Below are positions 46,700-58,337 of a DNA stretch of 64,000 nucleotides, piece by piece. Numbering within the stretch: the stretch's first letter is position 1; every line of letters starts with the position of its first letter. The stretch is from Apium graveolens (lineage: Eukaryota; Streptophyta; Magnoliopsida; Apiales; Apiaceae): assembly GCF_009905375.1 (NCBI RefSeq), contig NC_133653.1:95158609-95222608 (forward strand), in the 5' to 3' direction. The notes beneath the pieces were generated by a model, which was given only the letters and a program-made list of their open reading frames with translations, was not told the origin of the DNA and searched no databases. The translations under genes and the position numbers were made by a program.

Positions 46700-49600
46700 T
46701 GTGTACAGGGAAACAGAAGGAATCTTTGGTACTTGGATAGTGGTTGTTCAAGACACATGACTGGTGATTCTACCCTGCTCACAGAGTTTGAAGAGAGAGC
46801 TGGCCCAAGTATCACTTTTGGAGATGACAACAAAGGTTATACTGTGGGATATGGCTTGATTTCAAAGGACAATGTCATCATTGAAGAGGTTGCCTTAGTG
46901 GATGGTCTCAAACACAATCTGTTGAGTATCAGCCAGCTTTGTGATAAAGGCAACTCAGTAACCTTCAACAAAGAAACCTGTGTTGTGATTAATAATCAAA
47001 ACAACAAAGTGGTTCTCACTGGTGTGAGAAGAGGAAATGTGTGTCTAGCTGACTTCAACTCAACTAAAGCAGAATCTGTAACTTGTCTTCTCAGTAAAGC
47101 AAGTCAAGATAAAAGTTGGCTATGGCACAAGAAGCTATCCCATTTGAACTTCAAGACCATGAATGAGCTGGTAAAGAAAGAGCTAGTTAGAGGCATTCCT
47201 ATAGTGGAGTTTACAAAGGATGGACTGTGTGATGCCTGCCAAAAAGGGAAGCAGATTAAAGCATCATTCAGGAAGAAACTTGATTCAGCAATTGAAGAGC
47301 CTCTACAACTGCTTCATATGGATTTGTTTGGACCAGTCAATATATTGTCAATCTCAAAAAAAAGATTTTGCCTAGTAATTGTAGATGATTTCTCAAAGTT
47401 CTCTTGGACCTATTTTCTAAAGTCCAAGGATGAAGCTAGTGAAATCATCATCAATTACATAAGGCAAGTTAACAATCATCCTGATTTCAAAGTTAGAAGA
47501 ATCAGGAGTGATAATGGAACTGAGTTCAAGAACTATGTCATGAGAGCATTTTGTGAGGAAAATGGAATCTTGCATGAGTTTTCAGCAGCAAGGACTCCAT
47601 AACAGAATGAAGTAGTGGAAAGAAAGAATAGATCTCTTATTGAAGCTGCAAGGACAATGCTTGAAGAATCAAAACTACCAACATACTTCTGGGCTGAAGC
47701 TGTAAACACTACATGCTACACTCAGAACATCTCTCTGATTAATCAAGCAAGATGCATGACACCTTATCAATTGTTCAAGAACAAGAAGCTAACTCTGAAC
47801 TTTCTTCATGTCTTTGGCTGTAAATGCTATATTCTGAGAAATTAAACTGATCAAAATGGGAAGTTTGATGCTAAAGCAGATGAAGGAATTTTTGTTGGAT
47901 ATGCTGTTGGTAAAGCATATAGAGTCTACAATCTAAGAACCAACATTGTTGTTGAATCTATACATGTTGTGTTTGATGATAAAAAGATTGAAGGACTAAA
48001 AGATGGAGATTACCATGAGAGCCTCAAATTCGACAATGTTGAGATGGTCAGTGATGAAAGTGATGATGAGAGTGATCAAAAAACAGTGTCTAAGGATAAT
48101 GCAGACAAATCTACTACAAATGAAGCACAAAACTCAACATCCGTCGAGTTACATAATGCTTCATCCGTCGGAAGGCAATCTGTATTATCCGTCGGAAGAC
48201 AACCTGCCTCATCCGTCGGTACTCAAAATTCACCATCTGTCGGGTTATCAAAAGGAGCAGGAAGTCAAGGCAGATCACCCATCGAAAGCACCCCAATCTC
48301 AAATCAAAGATCCACAAACTCAGGGGGAGTTTCTAGCAATCAAAACTCAATCACACATCAAGACAACATTGAGGTCTCTTCATCTAGGGCTAATCTACCT
48401 CAACCAAGAAAATGGACAAAAGATCACCCCTTTGAACTGATTATTGGTGATGTTTCTTCCAGAGTTCAAACCAGGAGAGCAACTCAAGAAAAATGTCTAT
48501 ACAACAGCTTCCTATCTAAGGAAGAACCAAAGAAGGTAGAAGAAGCCTTGTTATATCCTGATTGGATTTTAGCTATGCAGGAGGAGCTAAACCAATTTGA
48601 AAGGAATAAAGTATGGAAGCTGGTACCCAAGCCTACAGGAAAGAATCCAATAGACACCAAATGGGTATTCAGAAACAAGATGGATGAAAATGGCATAGTA
48701 GTAAGGAACAAAGCAAGATTGGTTGCTAAAGGCTATTGTCAGCAAGAAGGAATAGATTTTGATGAAACATTTGCTCCTATTGCAAGACTTGAAGCCATCA
48801 GAATCTTCTTAGCCTATGCAGCCCATGCCAATTTCAAGGTCTATCAAATGGATGTCAAAAGTGCCTTTCTGAATGGAGATTTGGAGGAAGAAGTGTATGT
48901 AAGTCAACCTCCTGGCTTTGAAGATCCAAATTTCCCAGAGTATGTCTATTATCTACTGAAAGCACTTTATGGACTAAAGCAAGCACCTAGAGCCTGGTAT
49001 GACACTTTATCAAAGTTCCTTTTGGAAAATCACTTCACAAGAGGTACTGTAGATAAAACTTTATTTTTCAGAAATGTGAATGGCTCTAGCATACTTGTTC
49101 AAATTTATGTAGATGATATTATTTTTGGCTCTACAGATGAGAAACTTTGTAAAAAGTTTGCCAAACTGATGCAAAGCAAGTATGAAATGAGTATGATGGG
49201 AGAACTAACTTACTTTCTTGGTTTACAAGTTAAGCAAGTTAGTGATGGAATATTCATTAGTCAAACTAAATATATTTTTGATCTTTTAAAGAAGTTTGAT
49301 CTAATGGATTGCACATCTGCAAAAACTCTCATGGCCACTGCAACTAAGCTTGAACTAAACACTACTGAAAAGTCTGTGGATATTTTAAGTTATAGAGGCA
49401 TGATTGGCTCACTTCTGTACTTAACAGCTAGTAGGCCAGATATAATGTTTGCTACATGTTTGTGTGCTAGATTTCAGGCTGATCCTAGAGAGTCTCATTT
49501 GATAGCTATTAAGAGAATCTTCAGATATCTCAAAGGAATACCAAACCTTGGCATTTGGTATCCTAGAGATTCTGGCTTTGATCTAACTGGTTATTCAGAT

Positions 49601-50050
49601 GCAGATTATGCAGGTTGCAGAATTGATAGAAAAAGCACAACAGGAACCTGTCATTTTTTAGGAGACAAGCTTGTGTCCTGGTTCAGTAAAAAGCAAAATT
49701 CAGTTTCTACTTCTACAGCTGAAGCTGAATATATTGCTGCTGGCAGTTGCTGTGCACAGATTTTATGGATGAAAAATCAATTGCTAGACTATGGTTTGCA
49801 AGTTGAAAGGATTCCTATTTTCTGTGACAACACAAGTGCAATTGCCATCACTGAAAATCCAGTGCAACATTCAAGGACAAATCATATAGACATCAAGTAC
49901 CATTTCATAAGGGAACATGTAATGAATGGTACTGTAGAGTTACATTTTGTTCCAAGTGAGAAGCAACTTGCAGATATTTTTACCGAACCACTGGATGAAT
50001 CTACCTTTTCTAGGTTGGTAAGTGAGTTAGGTATGCTTAATTACTCTTGA
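46700..50050 (+). pseudogene. SIRE-like pol: protease, integrase, RT, RNase H
   Basis: One frame of about 1,116 codons with two in-frame stops (47600-47602, 47843-47845). Protease site LDSGCSRHMTG near 46735. Integrase zinc site H(4)H...CDAC near 47130-47240, core acidic residues in HMDLFGPV, RSDNGTEF and NEVVERKN; the first stop replaces the residue between RTP and QNEVVERKN. A serine-rich linker (48130-48280) carries a 24-nt CGTCGGA-type tandem repeat. [24 protein letters not shown], then active site YVDD near 49110. RNase [10 protein letters not shown] and [10 protein letters not shown]; ends DIFTEPLD...LGMLNYS. It has the normal copia order and all catalytic motifs; only the two stops break it. 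Confidence 0.92.
48130..48290. repeat. 24-nt tandem repeat in the integrase-RT linker
   Basis: (A/T)TCCGTCGG recurs at about 48138, 48162, 48187, 48210 and 48234 (spacing 23-25 nt), reading [12 protein letters not shown] in the pol frame. It is the inverted form of the U3 motif. Confidence 0.8.
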
Positions 50051-50570
50051 ATTTATCTGAATTATTTTGCAAGTTGAAAAGTAGCCAGAAATTTAACTGA
50101 TTTTTAGTCTTGGATGAAAATTTTGGCTAAGTCAAAATTTGCATCTCGACGGATGACCATTATCCATCGAGTTGAGTCATCCGTCGATATACAAATTGTA
50201 AATAAAAATCAATTACTTTTCTGGAGTATTTTAAAGCTCGACGGATATCAACTTATCCTCATCCATCGAAGTGTCTAAATCTTAACCGTTAATTCCCTGA
50301 ACATTATCCATCGAGTATACTTACAGTTTGTAAGCATTACACGACGGATAATGGGTAGAATTTTTACAGTTTATTTTAAAACGGCTATTTTAGACAATTT
50401 CTATTGGGTAATTTACTTCTCTTTATTATTTTTATCAGTTGATTTTGAGTAAAGTATAAAAGCTTATTTCATTCTAATCATTTTCTTTTATCATTCTCAA
50501 ATTCAACTGTGTTACTTCATTCTCTCTCAAGCAAAAATCCTCTTTCTCTTCAAGCTTTTCTTCTCTAACA
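50051..50570 (+). promoter_or_regulatory. Spacer with motif cluster and internal promoter
   Basis: No ORF. Six or seven CGACGGAT/ATCCGTCG motifs lie between 50144 and 50350; CTCGACGGATgaccATTATCCATCGAG at the start is a hairpin. Then ATTGG at 50404 (inverted CCAAT box), TATAAAAG at 50455-50462, and a CT-rich leader up to the ATG at 50571. The layout suggests separate transcription of the third ORF; that is inference. Confidence 0.6.
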
Positions 50571-53500
50571 ATGGCACCCGTAGTTAAGATCATGTCACAG
50601 ACTGGGTTCATCTATGAGAAGAACAACTTCACTGCCTTGGTCAATAAGGGAATTCAGCAATCTGAAGACTATCATAAGATGATGGACTTCGTGAACAACT
50701 ACAAGTTAAGTTTTGCCATGCTGGAATCACCCACAATTTATTGTGAAGTTGTTGAGGAGATGTGGACAACAGCAATCTATAACTCTACTGACAAAACCAT
50801 CACTCTAACCATCAAAGGTAATGATTTCTGTATCAATAGTTATGTCATAAAAGTATGTTTCAAGATTCCTGATGATAATGTAACTGCACCACACACTGAC
50901 ACTGATATTGTCAATATGCTCAATTCCATTCATTATGCACTTCCTACTGCAAAACTAAGTGAAATTAGAAGACTAGGTCTTAGGAAGGAATGGAGTTACT
51001 TGTGTGATGTAGTAACTAAAGTCTTTTCTGGAAAAATCAGTAATTTTGATTCTGTGAACATTTCCATGCTTAACATGCTATAAATGCTAGTTACAGACAA
51101 ATATTACAATTTCAGTGACCTTGTTGTGTATGAGTTAGGTTTTAAACTAGGTGACTTAGCCAAAAGAGGAAAGAATATTTACTATGCTAGATTTTTTATG
51201 CTTTTGGCTAACCATCTTTGTCAAGAGATTGAACTTGAGAACCCAAACAACAAATTAGCTTGTTGGGTTCAAGAGAGAAGAATCATTGCAGACTTGAACA
51301 GAGCCAACCATCACAAGGATGTGCCAATGTTCTATTTTCCTGTAATGCTGACACCTCAGGTAAGTGAGGTAAGTTCATCCAGACCCTCAACTATTCCAAT
51401 CTCTTCTATTTCTTTGACTTCAGGCATAACTATGGCAACTGTGACAATGACCAAACAGTTGCCTACCAAAGCTTCCAAAATAACTGCAATTTCTAAATCC
51501 AAATCAAAGAAAACCCCCTCTGGTATCTCTCAAAAGGTACCAGTTCAAAAATCTACCAAAGCCAAAGAGGGGAGTGTGAAGGAAGGTAAGATAGGTGAGG
51601 GAAGGGGTGAACATCAAAGAAACCCCAAGGATAAGGTTGGAGAGTTGAGTGAATCCCAGCCTAGCCACACTGCAGTTTCCTAACAAACTGTAGTGCTTAA
51701 AAAGGACAAAAGCTCACTTCTAGCTGCATCCTCTCAAAAGGATGTGGCTATTGAACAAAGCTCTCATCCAAGAGCACAGGCCAAGAGGGTTAGGGACACA
51801 AGCTCACACCAAACTTACACTAGAAAGAAGAAATCCAAAACAACTGGGGATGCACAGGGCACACACTTAGCGCAAACTGGTGCTAAAGATACAGTCCCTG
51901 TACCTTCTCAAATTCAGATTGATGTGGCTCCAATAAATGTGGAGTCACAGCCAAAATCTCTCATAATAGAAGCCACAGAAACACAATACTCACCAACTAA
52001 CTCACTGGAAGTGGACATGATAAACACTTCAATTCCTGATTCCCCTTCTTTAACTCTGTTGGGGAAGCCAAAATCTAGTGCAAGTGAGCATCATCTTTTA
52101 GAAGATTTGTTGGCTCACTTGCCAATTCTTTCAGATTCTATTATGACATCTGTGCCTCAAATAACTTCAATCAACACAGAGTCAACAATAGTTTCTCTTC
52201 CCACCTCATTCATTTCTACTCTCTCGATGGATATTGCTCATTCGTCGAGTAGTGATTGTATCCCGACGGATAAGCTTAACAGTAGTTATCCATCAGATAG
52301 CTTTACCACTCACCCGACGGATATCACTTATCCGGCGAGTGTCTCTGCACAACTTCAAACTTCAATAATTTCAAGTGCAGAAGATTTGGTGGTAATACAA
52401 TCACTCTTAGGACTGAGAGAGGAGAGTGCATTGAGTGAGAGGATGGGTTGCTCCCAGGCAAAAGGAGAGGAAAAGAGTGAATCTCAGCAATCCATTCATT
52501 TAGGATTGGCAAAAGTGAGTGAGAGGAGTCCCACCTTAGTAGGTGAAGGTGAGGGTGGGGAGCCAGGGTGAGACCCTGATGCAACAAAAGAGAGAATATG
52601 AGAGAAAGGCAGGTACTGGAGAAATAAGGATGGAACCAGCCATTGCTAGTGAGTCAATGATTGTGGATGATGCTGACAAGGAAAGACAATTTCAGCAACA
52701 TTACAAAGCTGTAATTGATAAAATTTCCTTGGATGCTGACACTTTTACTCACCCTGTTTCAGCCTATCAACTGTTGGCTGCTCAGGGCAATGTGGAGGCA
52801 GAGCAGACTTTGAATTTAGTGCACACCACAAAATCTCTTCAAAGAGATAAAGCTGATGTGTACAGAATGCCTTCTCAAGCTGGAGATCCATCTGAAGAAT
52901 TTGGAGTAAATTCTGATGATGATGACTCTGGTTCTTTGGATGGAAGCATGAACTTAGGGGGAGCTGAAGGCCCAAGTTCTGCTTTCAGTTTACCTAAATG
53001 GGCATGGGCAAAGGAATTTTCACCAGGGCAATTTGAGGTGTCTCTGGTAAAACAAGTAATAACTATTCAGCAGGCCCTTCAGGAAGCTTCAGATGCTGGT
53101 ACCAAGGTTGTTCTTCAAGCTCACCTAGACTCCTTACATTTAATGAAGATCCAACACTCAAGACAGAATCTCAGTGTGGATGAATTGAAAAAGGATATAG
53201 CTGACTTAAAGACATATAACTCTGAGAAGCTGGATTCAATAATGCCATATGGTACCATGCATGATCTATTACTAAGATTAAGGAGAGAATCAGATTCTGA
53301 CAAGAAGATAGCCAAGCTGGAGAACAGAGTCCAGGTTATTGAGAATTCAGTGGCTCTACTTCTTCAAAATCAACAGACTCAGACAAATCTTCTTATGCAA
53401 CTGGCTAAAGCACAAGGCCTAACTCCTCCACTTGATGATAACAAAAAAGGGGAGAGAGAATCAAGTAAGGGGGAGAAAGGACCAACTGAGGGGGAGAAAC

Positions 53501-55128
53501 TTCTAGTTCAAATCAGCAAAGTAATTGTACCTTTAATTACTATCTCCAAGCCACCAGTTGTAGATGATATAGATCTTATAAATGCAGCAGCAGCAAATTT
53601 GAAAGATGCTGATAAAGGAGAGTTGACTTTGATCAACTGGAAAAAGATTGATGAGGAAATACAGAAAAAGTTTCAATTAGTCAAGGAACCAGATCAGTCA
53701 GCCATCCATCACTCTCATGTCAAGCCAATTAATGTGAATGAGATGAGCATGAACTATCTGGAGAAAGGACAATCTTCCTGCATCAAGACTACAAAGGCTG
53801 AGATAATTCTTAAACAAAGGGCAAACTATCCAAAGTTATCTTTGAAGAACCCTATAGATTCTGTGTATGAGACACCCAAGCCTAATGAAAAGAAGCTTAT
53901 GTCAAGATCTATTCTCCTCTACAAAGATCCAGCTGATTCAGCCTCAAGAAAGAGAATTGCAAAGATATTCACAAATGGGAAGGAAATTTATGTGGTAGCT
54001 GGACATCCACAATTTGCTCATGCAAAGGAAGAAGAAAAAGCCAGATTGAAGCAGGAAAAGAGGCAAGCTGCTCTAGATGCAAAGATGTCTAAACAAAAGA
54101 AAGAACAGTTTGCTATCTTGGCCAAGCTACAGGCTGTGAATTCTTCTCAACAAATTTCCTCTCAACCATCTCAAGCTACTGAATCAGAGAAGAAGATTGA
54201 AAAACAGAAGAAATCCCCAAGAAAGAAAGAACTGGCTAAAAGAACAAAAAGAAAGTTGGATGTTGTTGACAAGGAATTGGAAGATCAATTTCCAAAGGAA
54301 TCCACTCAAGCTGAAACTCAAGCATCAAAGCCCTCTGTGGTGTTTGAAGACATAAGGGTGGTGGACCCCTACAGGAACATACATGGAGAGCCTATTGTGT
54401 CAAAGGATGAGCCAATAGAGTGGGATAAATTACCAATTCCTGACTTCAACTTGCCAATTCTTACTAAGCCAAGAAGGACAAAATCAAGGGCAGTCAAGAA
54501 AGTGAAGCTGTCACCTCTCAAATCCAAGTCAGTAGTCAAAACTCAACCCAAGGTCAACAGGGGAGACTACTTGTACTTGTGTGACATCAAAGAATTCTCA
54601 GATCTAAACCTTCATCTGGAGGAGCTAGATGAGGTAAGGGCAATTGATGCATACAGAAACCTACCTGAAAGGTTGGTGTTCAAGTACAAAGGGGGAAGGG
54701 AGATTCAGTGGCCTCTTCATAGGATACTTCAAGAAAGCCAAGCTGTGTTGATCAAAGTCTATTCATCCTTCAAGAAAAACTTTGGGTTCAATGTAACTGC
54801 AAGAAGATTGGTATTGAAGAAGATTGAAGAGCTAAGGAGTGTTAGAGCCAAAGATGCACTACCCAAAACTCTTATCATCCCATACACAGGGAGAAGAGTG
54901 CATCTAAGGCCCTACTGGCTGATGAAATTCATGGATGACAAGGGTGTGAGAAGATTCTTCAGATTAGAAGACCAATTGAGCATCTCTAGCAATGAGACTC
55001 TCTTGGAAATGCAAGAAATGTTAGATCTCTCAGAATCTGATGAATTAGAATTCCACAGACAGCTCCAGAATCAAATTGAAGAAAACAACAGAAAGCTTGG
55101 AAGAAGATCCAGACCTTCAAGAAACTAG
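50571..55128 (+). pseudogene. Large third ORF of the SIRE-like element
   Basis: About 1,500 codons in the place where SIRE elements carry an envelope-like ORF. ATG in AACAATGGC. Frame is broken by stops at 51081-51083 and 51681-51683 and by one frameshift between 52543 and 52571; otherwise open. The N-terminal ~280 residues form a compact globular-looking part (FSGKISNFDSVN and DLVVYELGFKLG) seen, as far as I recall, only in plant retroelement proteins. Then follows a serine/threonine-rich linker carrying CGACGGAT motifs (52222-52340), coiled coils (about 53150-53400), a lysine-rich basic stretch (54040-54260) and a C-terminal domain with RNLPERLVFKYKGGREIQWPLHR. I see no signal peptide or clear membrane span, so 'envelope' is not supported by this sequence. 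Function unknown. Confidence 0.7.
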
Positions 55129-55306
55129 AAAAATCTGCTCAGACTAGAGGAGCATCTTGAACTGACTGTGAGCCAAACCTTGTACATTTTTATTTAAATT
55201 GAAGCACTTTTAGTTTTATCTACTTATCTTTAAAGATATATGTTTAGGATGTTTTGTTATCATCAAGTATCTCTTAATTTATGGCTACAATTCCAGTAGA
55301 CATAAA
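55129..55306 (+). other. 3' untranslated stretch of the SIRE-like element
   Basis: Short AT-rich spacer after the third ORF and before the polypurine tract; nothing recognisable. Confidence 0.6.
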
Positions 55307-55317
55307 TTGGGGGAGAT
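55307..55317 (+). other. Polypurine tract of the SIRE-like element
   Basis: TTGGGGGAGAT directly before the 3' LTR. Confidence 0.88.
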
Positions 55318-56337
55318 TGTTGTGAATATGTTGTGTACTTGATGATTACCTAAACAAAACATCTAAGTAGATTTTACATAGTGAAATAATGTAGCACTCG
55401 ACGGATAAGAATTATATTTCTGACGGATAACTCATTATAGTCCCGACGGATGATTAACTCATTATCCATCGAGTGAGTAGCTTATGTAATAATAAGTTTG
55501 TAGCACAGTGTTGTATGCACCTTTGTATAGAATCTGAAGTAGCATATAAGTCATGTTGACTTTAACTAGATATGCAGAATAGGTTGATTAACTGTACATA
55601 AGCAATGTCTTGTAATTCTGTATAAGTGAAATAAAGTCAAGTGCCAAAATAGCTACCAACGGATGCTTAACAAAGCTTCGACGGATGATCAAATGACTAT
55701 CAACGGATGTTTAACATAGCAGTCGACGGATGATCAATTAAGTCATCGACGGATGATCTAAAAGTCGACTGATGATCATATCAAGATTCAAACATCAGTT
55801 GAACAGTGAAAGCTGACACACAGCCGTTGAGTTGGATACAAGTACACTGTGGAAGCCCATTAACTGGGTAATAGAGGACGAAAAACAGCAAAGATCAAGA
55901 CTGTTAGATTTTATATTTGTTCAGTTCTTTTGACTTTGTAATCTTGGTAATATATAAACCAAGAGAGTAGCAAATAGAAAAATAACTGAAATAGCTAAAA
56001 ACAATAACAGAGAAATCTTTGTAAGCACTATCTTTAGCATTTCCTGTGTTTTTAGCAGTTCTATTTTGTAAGCAGCTATGAGCATTTCTGCACACAGAGT
56101 CCTCTCGATATATTAAATATATCTCTGGTGGAATTGTTTAAATCCACCAGAAAGTTTTTAAAGCCTCTTGTTTTTAATTAATTATGTTTTGATTCATTCA
56201 AGTTTACATTCTGCATTGTGCTAATCAAAACAAATATATCCATAATCGAGTTGAACATTTTTATTTCAAGAAAAAGGTTCAAGAATTCCATTCAACCCCC
56301 CTTCTGTAATTCTTGTTATATTGTTAAGGGACTAACA
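55318..56337 (+). repeat. 3' LTR of the SIRE-like element
   Basis: Same length and ends as the 5' LTR. Several of the differences fall in the motifs (CGATGGAT in the 5' copy is CGACGGAT in this one at two places). Confidence 0.93.
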
Positions 56338-56342
56338 GGGTT
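56338..56342. repeat. Target-site duplication GGGTT, right copy
   Basis: Partner of 43203-43207. Confidence 0.92.
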
Positions 56343-56621
56343 TATGTTCATATGAATATTGTTAATTGAAATTAGGAGTTTTAATTTCGTTGATTATGGG
56401 TAAAATCTGTTACCACCAATACATTCAGGATATTCCCAGGAATCGATTCGTGATTTTTATTAGATTTGAGGCATCTTATTTCGATCATATCAGAAAAATG
56501 AAGACTCGCCGGCGACGGCGAGTTTCTTCGACATTTTCCGGCTGATTTCTTGCATGTTTACAAAGTTTAGATGTACAGATGAATTGATGGTAGTTCGTTC
56601 TTGAGTTCTGGAAGCTCTAGT
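56343..56621 (+). repeat. Truncated Tekay-type LTR, copy 3, right part
   Basis: Continues 42136-43207 (TATGTTCATATGAATATTG...). Cut at 56621 by the next copia; copies 1 and 2 continue here with GGCCATGC or similar, so that sequence and a third junction should lie beyond the right edge. Confidence 0.8.
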
Positions 56622-58324
56622 TGAAAGAGATATGTCTTAAGTCCAATCATGTATGAGGATTTAGGAATAACTTTTATGTAATTTGTTTTGATTTCAGTGA
56701 TACTAATAAAAGGCTTGTTTTGTTTTTATTGCGGCTCTATCTATTTAAATGTTTAAATAAGATATACCACAGTTTAGAGTAAAGCTTTTATGGATTGTGA
56801 TGAGATCATAATAATGAGACCTAAAAGATGATAACTCTAAACTTAAATAGTTCCTGGTCGTAGGATTACTAACTGGTAATTAATAATCCTCAAAGATCGG
56901 TACATACTATGCTTGCTTTGTTATGAAGGATGTCTGTTCTCATAGACATTTGTGTGGTGACATTATAGCTAGTATGTAGGTGCTTATTATAAAATAAGTT
57001 CACTGAACATGACTCACACAACTGAACAACTGATAGAGTTCACTCACATGTCAGCAGTTGTTCACATAGTGATAGTTGTACTAGTATCCTTAGACTTGAG
57101 ATCATCATAGTCATCTTGTGTACACTGAACTATGCTTTGGTTTAGTTCTTAGCCTCAAGGGACAATTATAAGGGCTCTACTGGGTATAGGAATTTGTACA
57201 CGAAGATAGTGTATGATCAATAAAGGATCTACCCATTCCAGTGTAGGAAGAGAATGTTCAATGCTGATCCACTTATGTTAGTTCAGGAATCTCTAGCCAG
57301 AGTGAATGAAATTAGAAAGGAGTTTCTAATTTACATTAAATAGAACTAAGCATAGTGAATGGGGAAGCAAGTGATTAAATAAGATAGTCTTGACACAAGT
57401 TCCATGCCTTGTATTTAATCGTGATATTGCAGGGTAGAAGGAATTAATTGTACGGTAACTACTCACTGAATAGGTTCTTGGTATTCTAAGCAGTGAATTC
57501 GTATTATCCGGATAGTCGCCATATGCTGAGAAGTATCCCTCACGATGTAGAATAAATATGATTAATTAATTAATCATATTTAATGAATTAGAGAATTTAT
57601 GTAAATAATGATAAAATAGTTTTATTATTATTTATTTCTACTACCGACTTAATATTGAACCTACAGGGCCACACCATAAAAGAGAATGATTTAATGGTGG
57701 AGGAATTAATTAATAATGGCTGATAATTATTTATTTATGAAATAAATAATTAATTGGAAAATTTAATAATTGATTAAATGAGATTTAATTGATTATAAAT
57801 TAATTAAGAAAAGGTTCTTAATATTATTAATTAAGAATTTAATTTTTGGAAATTAAATCAAGTGAGAGAATTATTTCTAAAGAGTTTAGAAAAAGGATTA
57901 ATAATTAAAAGATGTTTTAATTATTAGTGAGAATAATAAAGGGTTAATAATAATAATATTTTATGGAAAAATTTTCAGCTGGAAATTTTGCCTATAAATA
58001 TACTATTATAAACCCTATTTTTCCCTCAACCAAAAAGATTTACAAAACCCTAATTCTCTCCATCTCCTCCTCCTTCATTACATCGTTTTCTTGGTGGATA
58101 CCGGTGCTTCACACTTCAGGAGCAGCTGCTAAGGATCTCCGTTCATCGTTCTTGGATCGCTATTAAAGATCTCCATCTTTCCATTAATGTAAAGCTTCTT
58201 AAGGTAAACACACTGAACTACGAATTAAATATTATTTTTTCGCATGGATCCTGCGGAGGGTTTTGTTTTTTTTTTTAAGATTAAGTTTACGTTTTCGCTG
58301 CGTTTATGTGCTAAAAACCCTTCA
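56622..58324 (+). repeat. 5' LTR of the right-hand copia
   Basis: 1703 bp. TATA box CCTATAAATA at 57991-58000; splice-donor-like CTTAAG|GTAAAC at 58198-58209 and TTTCGCATGGATCCTG after it. Matches 63244-64000 over the first 757 bp with few differences. Confidence 0.9.
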
Positions 58325-58325
58325 A

Positions 58326-58337
58326 TGGCATCAGAGC
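58326..58337 (+). other. Primer-binding site of the right-hand copia
   Basis: TGGCATCAGAGC, one base from the iMet-type site, 1 nt after the LTR. Confidence 0.85.

Larger units (their letters stand above)
43208..56337 (+). mobile_element. SIRE/Maximus-like Ty1/copia element, nearly complete
   Basis: 13,130 bp with 1020-bp LTRs (43208-44227, 55318-56337), GGGTT duplication, iMet-type PBS and polypurine tract. Order gag, PR-IN-RT-RH, then a third ORF, which with the large size identifies the SIRE/Maximus lineage. By eye the LTRs differ at about 23 of 1020 positions, so this is one of the younger insertions here. Coding lesions are few: two stops in pol, two stops and one frameshift in the third ORF. 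A CGACGGAT motif recurs throughout. Confidence 0.93.

Noticed and set aside
46680..46740. Gag-pol programmed frameshift or readthrough site
   Set aside because: The pol frame is closed by a stop at 46697-46699, downstream of the gag stop, so neither mechanism would connect them; a splice acceptor or an indel is more likely.
45905..52340. CGACGGAT cluster as a CRISPR-like or phage attachment array
   Set aside because: Units are 8-12 nt, variable in spacing and orientation, inside a plant retrotransposon; no spacer structure.
50571..55128. Calling the third ORF an envelope gene
   Set aside because: Position fits, but I see no signal peptide, membrane anchor or cleavage site, and the size is far larger than expected.
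57540..57960. AT-rich TTAATTAATTAAT stretch as a MITE or matrix region
   Set aside because: It is part of the 1703-bp copia LTR and no terminal inverted repeats with a TA duplication are visible.
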